Shown: one piece after another, positions 12,383-23,145 of the stretch
Position numbering within the stretch: position 1 is the first letter of the stretch
Layout of the letters: each line of letters opens with the position of its first letter
DNA from: Cryptomeria japonica
Lineage: Eukaryota > Streptophyta > Pinopsida > Cupressales > Cupressaceae
Length of the DNA: 64,000 nt
Direction of reading: 5' to 3'
NCBI RefSeq assembly: GCF_030272615.1
Contig: NC_081406.1
Span: 247,001,218 to 247,065,217, forward strand
The notes under the pieces: model-generated
Databases searched by the model: none
What the model was told of the DNA's origin: nothing
What the model saw: the letters and a program-made list of their open reading frames with translations, nothing else
Position numbers and translations under genes: made by a program

Positions 12383-13552
12383 GTATACACCTAAAAATTG
12401 GCTATGAGCAATTAAATAAATATTTTATATTTATTTAATATTTATTCTTCTATTAAATAGTTAATTCGAAAAGATTAATTAATTTAATTCATTTTCATAT
12501 CTTTCTATTAATTAATATTTTATTAATTAATTCATTATCCTATTCTTCCGAATTAATTAAATATCTAATATTTAATTATTCCTCTAAGCAAGTTAATTAA
12601 ATATCTAATATTTAATTGTCTTCTCCAAGCAATTAAATATCCAATATGTAATAGTTATTCTCCTATCCTATAGTCTCAAATATTAAATAATTCTTAAATT
12701 ATTTAATATCTCTTTTCCAACTCATCCTCCATCTCCACTTCATCTTCCCTTTGCCAACTCATCAAACATGTGGTTAAAGAAATTAATATTCCTTAAATAT
12801 TAATTCATCATTTATCCTCAACTACCAAACTTAATGAAATTGTGTACGTACACATATTTCATAACCATTTCCTATATTCTCTCCAACACCCCCTACATCC
12901 TAGGAAGGACTTGAGTCCACTTGTCCTATCATGCCTAAATTTCCTCCAACCATCCCTAGATTCTCTCAGTCAGCAACCCAGTCAAGGTGAGATGAGTGAC
13001 ACTTATCTTCTCCTTCCCCCTTTCTCTCAACCTTCACCTTTGCTCATAGCCATTCAAAATTGTAGATCTGATCAAGACCATTGATCTGAGCCACATCATC
13101 TAATCTTCTCAAAGTCTATAAAATCAAGAGCTTCAGTTGAGAGGAAGTTAGCCTTCAAAAATAGTCTTGCAAGCTAATCATATACATCCGTGAGTTTTTG
13201 AAGCAATTAACAAATAGCAATTATCATATAGTATTTTAGCATAATCATTTAGCATAATCATGTAGCTTTGCATATCATACTATCAGTTAACTACAAGTTA
13301 TCAGTTCATTCTTCATATGTCATCTTGGAAGCCAACAGTGCATTGTCTAAGAGCACAACATCTACAACCAGGAACAATGGAGTTATGACACAATGAGACA
13401 TAAACCATGAAGGTAAAATAATGATTTATTTTAGTATGTATTTCATGTAGTTTTATTGGTAGATTTTGGATTTCCTGTATGCATTTCCATTGTATTTTGT
13501 GAAATTAACTTATTACAGGTAACATACTGAGGATGGAATTCAAGCTCACACA
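12383..13552 (+). repeat. Gypsy LTR, 1170 bp
   Basis: The LTR begins TGTATACACC after the polypurine tract and ends CTCACACA before a primer binding site, so both borders are set by flanking signals and it starts TG and ends CA. The U3 part is AT-rich (TTAATTAATTTAATT-like words). A TATA box lies at 13117. As it has a polypurine tract on its left and a primer site on its right, it serves as 3' LTR of one unit and 5' LTR of a second. Confidence 0.75.
13117..13123 (+). promoter_or_regulatory. TATA box of the Gypsy LTR promoter
   Basis: TATAAAA within AGTCTATAAAATCAAGAGC, about 735 bases into the LTR, followed by a purine-rich stretch where a transcript would start some 25-35 bases downstream. 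The right-hand element has a TATA box in the corresponding part of its LTR. Confidence 0.5.
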
Positions 13553-13555
13553 TTT

Positions 13556-13573
13556 TGGCACCCACCGTGGGGC
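13556..13573 (+). promoter_or_regulatory. Primer binding site, tRNA-Lys type
   Basis: TGGCACCCACCGTGGGGC lies three bases after the LTR. It is complementary, with one mismatch (A for G at the fifth base), to the 3' end of plant tRNA-Lys, whose T-arm and acceptor end read GCCCCACGGTGGGCGCCA. The match to tRNA-Lys is from memory of that tRNA. Confidence 0.75.
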
Positions 13574-13639
13574 TGAACCTCACATATAACTTTAAAAATC
13601 TCAAAAAAAATAAAATTAACACATTTGTAATGCAGATTC

Positions 13640-13838
13640 ACGCATATGTCAATTTTGATAGCACTTTTACATTGTAGGTTAGTGCTTTTGCATCATAGGT
13701 TAGCGCATATGTCATGTAGGTTAGTGCTTTTGTCAGAAAATTAGCACTTTTGTAACGTAGGTTAGCACTTTTGTAACGCAGGTTAACGCTTTTGTAACGC
13801 AGGTTAGCGCTTTTGCATCATAGGTTAGCGCATTTGAC
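13640..13838 (+). repeat. Leader array of TTAGCGCTTTTG / TTAGCGCATATG units
   Basis: Just downstream of the primer site about ten units of the type AGGTTAGCGCTTTTGCATC, AGGTTAGCGCATATGTCATG or GTTAGCACTTTTGTAACG follow each other at about 20-base spacing. The core is the same as that of the array at 11588-11865 but in inverse orientation. Confidence 0.75.
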
Positions 13839-15440
13839 AGAAAATTTTGTAACCGTGATTTGAAATTAGGCTTGTAGAAGCCCACCTAAGGTTTTTCACT
13901 AACTTTTTACTATTTTGCAGGTTTTTAACAATTTCTTGTAGATTTGGAGGAGTTAACTTAAGATTTAGTGATTTCTTTTCTAGCTTTTTCAAAATTGGTT
14001 AAAAAGAATTCATATTTCCTTTTGGGTAAAAAGAACTTCATTTTCCAAATTTGGTGTTCTAAAAAGTACCTCAGTTGTTTTTGGGCTATAAAAATAATTA
14101 CATTTGCAAGGTAAAAAGAACAACAAATCAAACATTTACTTTCTTGCAAAATTAGGATTCACACCTCAAATTTTGGGCTCTAAAAAGAACAACAATCTTT
14201 CATTTTCTTGCAAAGGTAAAAAAAAAAAAGCACAATCAATCTTATTTTTGCAAGTTAAAAAGAACAATCAACTTGTCCATTCTTACGAAGCAAGTTACTT
14301 TTTGCAACGATTTTTCATTTTGTTGACCAGGATTTCCAATTCCTAGATTAGAAAATCATTTGCTATGAAGAGATAAAATAAACACCATGCTTGTTGGAGC
14401 AACATCTCCAAGTAGAGGATAGACCACATTGCTATGGAAAGTTAAAAAGAACACTTGTATTCCATGTCTCGAAAGTGGTAGGTATATGCTCTCCCCTTAA
14501 TTGGGTGATCAAAAAGCCAAACACACTCTTTTTACGCTTTCTTTACTTTCAAGCAATTAATCCTTTAGAGGGCCTACCTTCTCGAGCTGCCTTGAGGGGG
14601 CCAGTGAGAGGGGAATAACCTAAAGTGGAAACGGGCTAATACCGAATCCTTCCAATCCACTATAAATAAATCATGTTTGTGACAAAAGTTCAAACAACAT
14701 TTGCTGATAAGTTCATACCGACACTATGTTTCCCCATAAACCCTATGGAGCGTAACTTCTATAGGCTGGGAACCTTCTGTATTTACAGAACTGAAAGTGT
14801 CGCATGTATGGCCACATGACCAGAAGCCTTTACTAAAAACCACTTGTACTAGTTGCCAAAATCCTTCTAGTTGTTGGTGCAGGAGGTCAGACCTCTGAAG
14901 CGGCTCACACACATACGGTTCCTAGTAGAGATATAAAGTTTGCCATGAGGATATTTTATGGAAACTGGTGCTTGGTTGCCCCAAAGAAGTGAGTGCTGAG
15001 GGTGGAGCCAGTGGGGTCAAGCATCTAAATATCCGCTTTGAATAAGCGTAGCTTCAGGGGAAACTCCATGTGAGATTCAACAACTATTGTCTCAGCCTGC
15101 CATAGGGATTTGTACTTGCTTGTGATTTTTATTTATTATAAAATTGTGTCTTCTATGTTTGTAACATGTTCCAAATGGTCAAAAATTGAAGAAAATTATC
15201 ATCTACAAAATATCAAAATCAACAAATTTCTGGAAAAGTGTGATCAAAAGGATAAAAAAAAAAGCATTCCAACACTTGAAACACCAACTCAAAACCAAGG
15301 TATCAAATTATCAAAATATCAAAATAATTATTGAGGTAGGTTTTGTCTCTAAACCATCATGTATTTTTAAAATAGCTCAAACAACTAGGTTGCTAATCCT
15401 ATAGGTTATTCCCAAAAGGTTCTATAAACATCAACATTCA
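13839..15440 (+). other. Gypsy 5' leader (untranslated), truncated at right
   Basis: Non-coding sequence between the primer site and the lost gag. The block 14560-15150 (AGAGGGCCTACC, CCACTATAAATAAAT, GTGGAGCCAGTG, GATTCAACAACTATTGTC) has a clear counterpart on the minus strand at 63100-63730, which precedes a gag-like frame there. The small ORFs inside it are not conserved between the two copies. The leader stops abruptly at the Copia LTR fragment at 15441. Confidence 0.65.
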
Positions 15441-16089
15441 AGATAAAATCATCGTGGCTTCTTTATGACAAGAAATTTTGGTTAACAAAGAGACATTATT
15501 CTGAAGTGAACTGAGACTGTTAATGTTGTTGAAGATTTTTGGAATATTTTGTAAAATCTTTGTAAAGAAATTCATTTCTATATATCACTGTATATACTCT
15601 ATATATGCACAATAGCATTTTGTAAGTGAACTTTTAAGTTCTCTTTATGATACTATTGTGTAGTTTATAAATATACATTGGTGTATTGTAAATGAATATT
15701 GAGATCAAAAAATGTTGAGAAGTGGAACAAAGATAAAATTTTGTATGTAAAACTTATTTAGTGAATTGTTTGGAACAACCAGTAAGGCACATTTGTAACT
15801 AGTGAGGTTCTTTGGTCAGTGAGACCATTTTTGCTAGTGAGGCATTGTAAAAGCAATTATTTTTTAGATAAGCCAGTGAGGCAATTCGAGTGGTTTTATT
15901 CCCCAGGAGGGTTTCCACTCAGGACATATCATTGTGTCAATTTGTGTTGTGTGATTTATGCATGATGAAACATACCCTTGTATTTTTTATGTTGATTATG
16001 TCTTTCAAATTGCAAAAGTTATTAAAGATTCAAAATTGACTATCAACACTGATTCACCCCCACCTCGCAGTGTTGACTGTACTCTAACA
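15441..16089 (+). repeat. 5' LTR of Copia H, truncated
   Basis: This aligns base by base with 34812-35491 and ends TGTACTCTAACA before the primer site. The match starts sharply at 15441 (AGATAAAATCATCGTGGC). To its left is Gypsy leader, so roughly the first 1.1 kb of the LTR is missing. Compared with the 3' LTR it lacks about 37 bases near 15705, where short GAGA-type repeats flank the gap. Confidence 0.85.
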
Positions 16090-16091
16090 AT

Positions 16092-16104
16092 TGGTATCAA
16101 AGCC
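16092..16104 (+). promoter_or_regulatory. Primer binding site of Copia H (initiator tRNA-Met)
   Basis: TGGTATCAAAGCC lies two bases after the LTR. It matches the usual plant Copia primer site TGGTATCAGAGCC with one change. Confidence 0.85.
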
Positions 16105-16149
16105 AAAACTTTGTTCAAAACAAACTAGGGGTTTCATGGTAGGGTACTT

Positions 16150-17195
16150 ATGGCTAGTCAAGAGGGCCAATCATCTGTTAGAGCCCCTTTATTTCACAGG
16201 TCTGATTATGCTTTTTGGAAGTTCAAAATGAAAAGACATTTAACCTCTCTAGGCTATAAAGTTTGGTCTGTTGTTAAAAAAGCGTACACTGCAACTTCAA
16301 TGCCTTCTACTCCTGATGAGGAGAAGGAATATGAGTGTGATGCCAAAGCTTTTAATGCTATATGTTGTGGCTTGACAAATGATGTCCTAGTTAAAATCAT
16401 GGATTGCAAAAATGCTAAAGCTATCTAGGATAAACTCTCACATATCTATGAGGGTGATGAACAGGTCAAAGAAGAAAAGTTACAAACCTTTAGAGCTAGG
16501 TTTGAGAGTCTCAAAATGACTGAAAGTGAGAAAATTATAGATTACTTCTTAAGAGTTCAAGAAGTTGTGAACTCCATACGTGGTCTTGGTGAAGATTTAA
16601 AAGAACTAGTTGTAGTAAAAAAGGTGTTGAGATCTCTAACACCTAAATTTAATTCCAAATTTTCTTCCTTAGAGGAAACAGATATCAACAAGGTCACGTT
16701 AGATGCTCTACATGGTGTATTCATTGCTTATGAGCTGAGAATCAGTGATAATTGTACTACTAGTAAAGAGTCTGGTTTTAAATTTATTAGTGACATTGTG
16801 GTTGAAACTAAAAACCTAGATGAACATGATATGGCTTTTGTAAACAAGTTAAAAAAGAGGGTCAAGCAAATATAAAGGGAAATTACCCTTTAAGTGATTT
16901 AATTGTTGTAAGATTGGACATTATGCCTCTCAATGTCCAAACAAAGATTTGGATAGTGATGAAAAAGACAATAGAAAATCAGGAAAGAAAAAGTATCTAA
17001 ACTTCAAAAAGAAAAATACTTTTAAGAAGAAGAGTCTGTATGCAGATGTTACAAATAGTCTTTCTGATGAATCTATTGAGGAAGGGGAAGAGACTTTGTT
17101 CATGGCTATCTTAACTTCAAATGAAAAACAAGAGGAAACTAATTCAGATCCCTCTAAATCTGAAATTGATTATGAAGGAGAATTAAGATGTGCTC
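16150..17195 (+). pseudogene. Copia H gag, N-terminal part
   Basis: Gag forms the virus-like particle and binds element RNA. The frame starts MASQEGQSS, 46 bases after the primer site, and contains the UBN2-type gag domain (DYAFWKFKMKRHLTSLGYKVW, LRSLTPKFNSKF). It is broken by stops at 16426, 16873 and about 16891. A CCHC knuckle (CCKIGHYASQC) can be read at about 16900-16945 and is followed by a Lys-rich and then acidic stretch. The frame ends RCALK where the nested complex is inserted; coding resumes at 29252. Confidence 0.8.
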
Positions 17196-17200
17196 TCAAG
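17196..17200. repeat. Target site duplication TCAAG, left copy
   Basis: TCAAG at 17196-17200 and again at 29247-29251 flanks the nested complex exactly. Removing the complex and one copy brings the host gag reading frame (RCALK, then EIKNLRKE) back together. Confidence 0.9.
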
Positions 17201-18745
17201 TGATAATACAATGATGAACAGTGAGTACCAAACCGGTACTAAGAGGGGGGGGGGGGGGGGGGTGAATCAGTACAGATATAAAAACTTTTCCTGAACCAGT
17301 TTGACTGCAAATAGTGAACTTGACTAGCAATCACTAAGACTGGTCATAAAGCAAATTACTAACGGTTAAACACAATGAGATTGTGAAAGATATAAACCAG
17401 AAATACTTATCTTACCACACAACCTACACCCTCATTTCCACATTATCCTTGTGCATAAACAGGTAATTTATCATCAAAAATATAATAACATGCTAGATCA
17501 ACATGATTCGCTGCTTGATAGAAAACAACAAAGCATCACATGAAAAGGACATCATACATGACACACATATTTTTCACATGGAAACCCAACTGGGAAAAAC
17601 CACAATGGGAATGAATACCCACAAGTTGTTTTTGAACTCTTTAGAAGTCTTCTCTATTAGGAGCCTTGTCTGGTTATAGACTGTTACAATAGGTTCTGTT
17701 AAGAACCGATCCTGTTAGGGATCACCCGGTTAAGGGATGGCTAGAATACCCGGTTAAGGGTTAAACCCTGTTAGAGGTTACCTTGTTAGAGGATTTCATG
17801 AGCCCAATGGCTTTGAGTCACCCTATTAAAGGATTTACAGCAAGCTGGTTAAAGATACCCTGTTAAGGGATTTTCCAACTATTGAAGTGGTTAGAGATCA
17901 ACAGGTATTACAATGATCTGGTAATAGCACTTCAATGCCAATGCAGATCCACTTTAGTTCCTTTCTTCTGCATACACACTTTGCAGGTATCAACCCTCTT
18001 ATTTGGTCTGACAAGAATCACATATCTTTGCACTTAGATACACACACAACATTTGCCAACAACTTCAACATGAAACACAACATCAACCTTATAGGAAACA
18101 GATAGGTCGGTAACATAAAACCTAAACCCTAAACATTTAGGTTGAGCAATTCAATCGGTTCAATCTTGACCATTGAACACTTTCCATTTGAATACAATGG
18201 TCTTGAACAGATCTCAAGACATTCTCCATCATTCATTCTTCACCGCTTCTTGGAGGTGATAACCCATCACGCATTCTCCACCATTTTCATAGACTTCGCA
18301 CATTCTTGAGGTAGATAGGATCAATCTCCTTCATGCAAGATCCTTCACGTGCACGAGGCGGACGTGGCAACACGATTCAATCTCCATTACAATGCTAACT
18401 CATCACACAATGCCATCAGTTGAATCACACAGGCTCGAAACACTTCAACCGGAAACCCTGAAGCTCAGACTACCAACCGATAGTCATACCAGATTAAACC
18501 TTGATAGAAAACATACCATATACCAGTTCACCTGGACAAACGTACCGCTTCACCTTTTGCACATATACCGGTTCTCATCATTATACTGGTTCACTTTTCC
18601 AGTTGCTTAACTTTAATAAACCCATTCACTCTTCATCATATTACCGATTCACTCTTCAACATATTACCTGTTCTCTCTTTCAGCATATTGACATCAATGA
18701 CAACACAATATCATCATGTCAACATATTCTGCACATATGCCAACG
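17201..18745 (-). repeat. Copia X LTR A (3' LTR of X1), 1545 bp
   Basis: On + it starts TGATAATACAATG and ends CATATGCCAACG. Read on the minus strand it runs from CGTTGGCATATG (TGTTGG in the other copies) to ATTGTATTATCA. It carries an 18-G run at 17245-17262 where LTR B has 9, a segment dense in GGTTAAGGG/CCTGTTAGGG words (17690-17880), and many ACCGGTT-type hexamers. Over the first 290 bases I count about 7 percent difference from LTR B by eye. Confidence 0.88.
17245..17262 (+). repeat. Poly-G run of 18 in LTR A
   Basis: Eighteen consecutive G within the end of the LTR (C-run on the element's own strand, in the conserved GATTCACCC...CTCTCAG segment). LTR B has nine at the same place, so the tract length is variable. 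Confidence 0.85.
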
Positions 18746-18757
18746 ATCTCCCCCTTT
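18746..18757 (-). promoter_or_regulatory. Polypurine tract of Copia X1
   Basis: On the minus strand AAAGGGGGAGAT directly precedes TGTTGG/CGTTGG of the LTR, preceded by CATCAATGCC. This is the standard SIRE-like arrangement. A second tract of the same kind (TCTCCCCCTTTGACAACAAT on +) lies about 100 bases away near 18843-18862. Confidence 0.85.
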
Positions 18758-18990
18758 GGCATTGATGGCAATATACAAAGATATATCTCTTTCTGCATCA
18801 CATTTTCTCCTTAATACTATAGATATCTTTTCCACTTCACATATTCTCCCCCTTTGACAACAATGCCAAAGTGAAGGCACAAGCTTCCTTGTTCCACTAT
18901 GCTGCTCCCCCTGAGGAGTAGCATCCTTCAACACATCAACCCTGAAAAGATAGGCAAAGTAAGATCTGACTGATGTGGAGCATAAACCTT

Positions 18991-21900
18991 TTAGATTACC
19001 TCTTGAAGGGGCAACACCCCTAATTCACCTCTCATATAGGTAAAGGTAGCCTTCGGTAGAGGCTTGGTGAATATGTTTGATAACTACTCCTTACTGGAAA
19101 CATGTTCCAATACCACCTCTTTGTTCTAAACCTTTTCCCTCAAGAAATGATACTTGAGTTCAAAGAGCTTGGTTCTAGCATGTAAAACTGGATTCTTGAA
19201 AATGTTAATTGCACTTGTATTGTCACAAAATATACGTACCAGTTCAGATACAGGAACTTTGAAGCCATTCAATACATGTTTCATCCAAATAGTCTGGGTG
19301 CTGTTCATAAAAGCTGGAACATACTCTACTTCTGCTGCAGACTGAGAGATACAACTCTTCCTTTTACTCATCCATGAGACCAGTCTACCACTGAGAAAGA
19401 ATGCACCACCAGTTGTGCTCTTCCGGTCATCCACATTACCAGCCCAATCAGCATTTGTGAACACTTTCAGATTGAAATCATCATTGTATGGATACCATAA
19501 TCCATAGTCAATAGTTCCCTTTAGATATGTAAGAATCCTCTTGACTGCTACCAAGTGGGATTCTCTTGGGCTTTGCTGAAACCAAGCGATAATACCCACT
19601 GCATGTGAAATGTTCGGTCTACTATGCACTACATAATGCAACTTACCAATCATTGATCGGCATTCCTTCTCATTTACCAATACTAAGTCATCCTCTTTTG
19701 ATAGTTTACAACCGATCACCATTGGTGTACCAACCGGTTTGTTGTCTTCCATGCCAAAGGTCTTCAACACCTCTTTGACATACTTGGACTGAGTAATAAA
19801 GATTCCATCTTTCATTTGCTGAATCTGCAGTCCAATGAAGAACTTAATCTCCCCTATGAGTGACATCTCAAACTCTTTTTTCATCTCATCTGCAAAGTCA
19901 TGACTCATCTTGCATCTCCACCAAAGATTATGTCATCAACAAATACTTCACATATCAAAATCTGATCTCCTTTTGATTTCAAGTAGATATTGCTATCTTC
20001 ACTTGTTCTTTCAAATCCAATCTACACAAGATGGGAGTGCAAGGGTTCATACCATGCTCCAGGTGCCTGCTTCAGTCCATACAAGGCTTTATGTAACCTA
20101 CACACCATGTCACTGTCTTCTAATAGGGAAAACCCATCTGGTTGCTCTATATGTACCTCCTCTTCAATTATTCCATTCAGGATTGCAGATTTTACATCCA
20201 TTTGGTATACCTTGAATCCTTTAAAAGTTGCATATGCAAGAAGCATACAAACTCCTTCCAATCTTGCTACTGGAGCAAAGGTTTCTCCATAGTCTTCTCC
20301 TTCTTCTTGGGCATATCCTTTACATACTAGTCTGGCTTTGTTCCTTACCACTATGCCATCCTCATTCAGCTTATTTCTGAAGACCCATTTGGTTCCAATG
20401 ACATTTTTAAACTCCAGTCTGGGTACCAAAGACCATGTACCATTCCTCTCTATCTGGTCAAGTTCTTCTTCCATTTCCTTGATACATTCTTCATCTTTAT
20501 GTGCCTCTTTGAATGATTTAGGCTCAAATTCAGAGATCATACATGAGCTTTCTCTAACCTTTCTTCTTGTAAGAATTCTTGCATCTTTGTCTCCTATGAT
20601 CTGCTTTGGATCATGATTGAGTTTGACATGCCTAGGTATATTCTTAATAGATTCCTCTTGGTTTTCTTCTTCATCCTTGTCTTCATCAGCATCAACATCC
20701 ACCGGTGTAGGAGCACAATTACTAGTACTGGGCTGATTTGCAACCGGTTCCCATAAGGTTACTACCGGTTCATCTTCTACATGTTCTCTGCCAGTTTCCT
20801 CAGGTTTCTCAGAGTTTTCATCAACCCTAACAATGATGCTTTCAACAATTCTCTGAGTCCTATTGTTGAAACATTTGAGAGCTTTGCTCTTTGTGCAATA
20901 CCCTAGGAATATTCCCTCATCACATTTAGCATCAAACTTGCTATGATGTTCACTCCTCTTTATATAACATTTACTTCCAAATACTCTGAAGTAGCTTACC
21001 ACTGGTGTCTTACCGGTCCAATACTCATAAGGAGTCTTATCCTTTCCTTTCTTGATGAGTACTCGGTTCATTGTGTAGACTGCAGTGCTCACCGCTTCTC
21101 TCCAAAAGGTGTGAGCAACCTTTCCTTGGATTAGCATGGTTCTAGCTGCTTCAACCACCATCTGGTTGTTTCTCTCTGCTAAGACATTCTGTTGTGGAGT
21201 CCAGGGGGCAGACAGTTGCCTCTTGATGCCATTCTCTTCACAATATTTGTTGAATTCACCTGAAGTGAATTCTCCTCCTTGATCAGTTCTAAAGCATTTG
21301 ATTCTTCTACCGCTTTCCTTTTCTACCAGTGCTCTGAAAGCGTTGAACTATCCAAAGGCTTCAGACTCCTTCAAGAATGTGACCCACATCATTCTTGAGC
21401 AATCATCCTTAAGAATCATAAAATACCTATCTCCCTGCACACTCCTAGTTTTCATAGGACCACACAAATCAGTATGCACAAGATCAAGTAAATTGTCTGA
21501 AGTGAAAGATTTACCTTTGAAGGTTGAGGAAGACATTTTCCCCAGTTGACACTCTCTGCACAAAGGATTTTCCGGTTTTCTTAGCACCGACAATCCTCTG
21601 AGTGCCTTGATCTTACTGGCCTTCACAATATTATCAAATTTTGCATGGCAGTCTCCTATGCCATATCCAGCTATCATCAAACCTAGCCATAAGACACATT
21701 ATTATACTTGCATTCAGCTGAAATAGGTTACCTTTGGTTTGCATACCGGTGGCCATCAGTTCACCAATCTTTCCTTTGATTTTGCACATTCCATTTCTGA
21801 ATTCCAGAGTGAGTCCACTATCATTCAACTGGGCAACACTCAATAGGTTGTGTCTGAGACCTTCCACCCAATACACATTGTTAGCAGTGCTCTTTCCATT

Positions 21901-22050
21901 CAAAGAGATGGACCCTCTGCCTTTGACCATACATGGTGCATCATTACCAAAATGAACCACACCACCATCATATTCTTCTAGAGATAGAAACTTACTCTGG
22001 TCACCAGTCATATGGTGAGAACAACCACTGTCTATAATCTACTCACTGGA
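18991..22050 (-). pseudogene. Copia X1 pol: protease, integrase, RT, RNase H
   Basis: Reading leftward: protease with IIDSGCSHHMTGD near 22045, pre-integrase WIWHRRL, zinc CRECQLG, and integrase with HTDLCGP (about 21480), RTDQGGEFTSGEF (about 21270) and ERNNQMV (about 21170). The RT begins near 20500 ([54 protein letters not shown]) with an intact FVDD at 19943-19932. RNase H has FTNADWAG, where the usual first Asp is Asn, CDNTSAINI and RTKLFELKYHFLREK. The frame ends at the stop 18991-18993. Breaks include a frameshift near 21680, a stop and frameshift near 21345, and a stop near 20020. It is non-functional, though much less decayed than the Gypsy element. Confidence 0.85.
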
Positions 22051-23074
22051 ATTATCAAAGCAGGAGACAAGAGCCTTCTTGTCTGACACATCTTCCTTGA
22101 CTTCTACAAACAAAATATCCTTATTTTCTTCATCTTCCGATTCCTCATTAGTGACACCTTCATCAACTGCTACAAAACAGTTTCTCTGGTTTCCTCCTTT
22201 GAACTTCTTGAACTTTTCCGGTTTGTCCTTGCTATCACCATTAGGATAGTTTATGGCAATGTGTCCTATCCGGTTACAAGAGAAGCATTTCAAAGGAATC
22301 TTACCTTTGTATTTACCGGTTCCCTTAGGAAGTCTCTTGGCAAGAAGAGCTTCAAATTCCATCAAGATCTCCTCATCATCCATTTCTTTGCTCTGTCTTG
22401 GATCACCACTTGTACTAGCTTCTTTTCCTTTTCTAGATGATGCAGCAGATGCTCTAAAGGTTGATTCAGTCTTCTGAACACTACCATCAAAACTATTTAG
22501 CTCACAGGTTGTCAAATTTGCAATGATGGAGTCTAGATACCTTAGTCTTGTCTATTGACCTCAACTCCTGAATAACGGCAACCCTTATTGCATAGACTGG
22601 TAATAAGGATCTCAAAACTTTGCTAACAACGGTGGAATCTTCCATTTTACCACCCGCACTCTGTATATCTCCAACAACAGTTTTGATTCTTATTCCATTT
22701 TGCTGAATGGTCTCTCCTTCAGCCATCTGCATGTCTTCAAACTTTCCCCTAAGGCTTTCTTCTTTAGCTTGTTTTATATGCTCATAACCGCCATAGATAT
22801 TCTCAAGAGTATCCCATACTTCCTTGGGATTTTCTTTATCTTGGACATGAATAAACTTAATTTCAGATAAGCTACTGATGAGGGCTTCCATGACTTGCCC
22901 ATTCTCCTAGATCTCTCTCTTTTAATCATTGGTGAGAGTACCAGTAGGAATAACATAAGCATTCTCAACATAGCTCCAGTGTTGAGCACCCATGCTTCTG
23001 ATGTATATCTTCATTCTGCCGTTTTATATTTTGAAATTATCTCTATTGAACTTTGGACCTTCCCTCTTCATCAT
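22039..23074 (-). pseudogene. Copia X1 gag
   Basis: The start is taken at the ATG at 23074, about 55 bases inside the primer site (MMKREGPKFN). The UBN2-type gag domain follows with several stops in the first 60 codons, then is open at 22891-22502 (EVWDTLENIYGGYEH, KVLRSLLPVYAIRV). After a frameshift the rest is at 22515-22039, with the knuckle CFSCNRIGHIAINY, whose last Cys is replaced by Tyr, followed by a Lys-rich and acidic tail that leads into protease. Confidence 0.8.
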
Positions 23075-23127
23075 TACAATAGGATCTTTCCCTCAAGCGG
23101 TTAAGATTACAACATAGAGGACCTGGA

Positions 23128-23143
23128 GGACGCTCTGATACCA
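23128..23143 (-). promoter_or_regulatory. Primer binding site of Copia X1 (initiator tRNA-Met)
   Basis: On the minus strand TGGTATCAGAGCGTCC follows the LTR end (…TTGTATTATCA) after two bases. The first 12 bases match the standard initiator-Met primer site perfectly. Confidence 0.9.
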
Positions 23144-23145
23144 AT

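Noticed and set aside
13510..13525. Splice acceptor TTATTACAGGTAAC near the Gypsy LTR end
   Set aside because: Short chance match (CAG-GTAA); no partner donor or protein supports splicing.
14560..15150. Structured non-coding RNA gene in the Gypsy leader (GC-richer, conserved with 63100-63730)
   Set aside because: Conservation is explained by shared descent of two Tat elements; no promoter elements or cloverleaf could be made by eye.
18118..18142. Telomere-like AAACCCTAAACCCTAAAC
   Set aside because: Only two or three units within the Copia LTR, also present in LTR B and C at the same place (about 24040 and 28600). It is LTR sequence, not an interstitial telomere.
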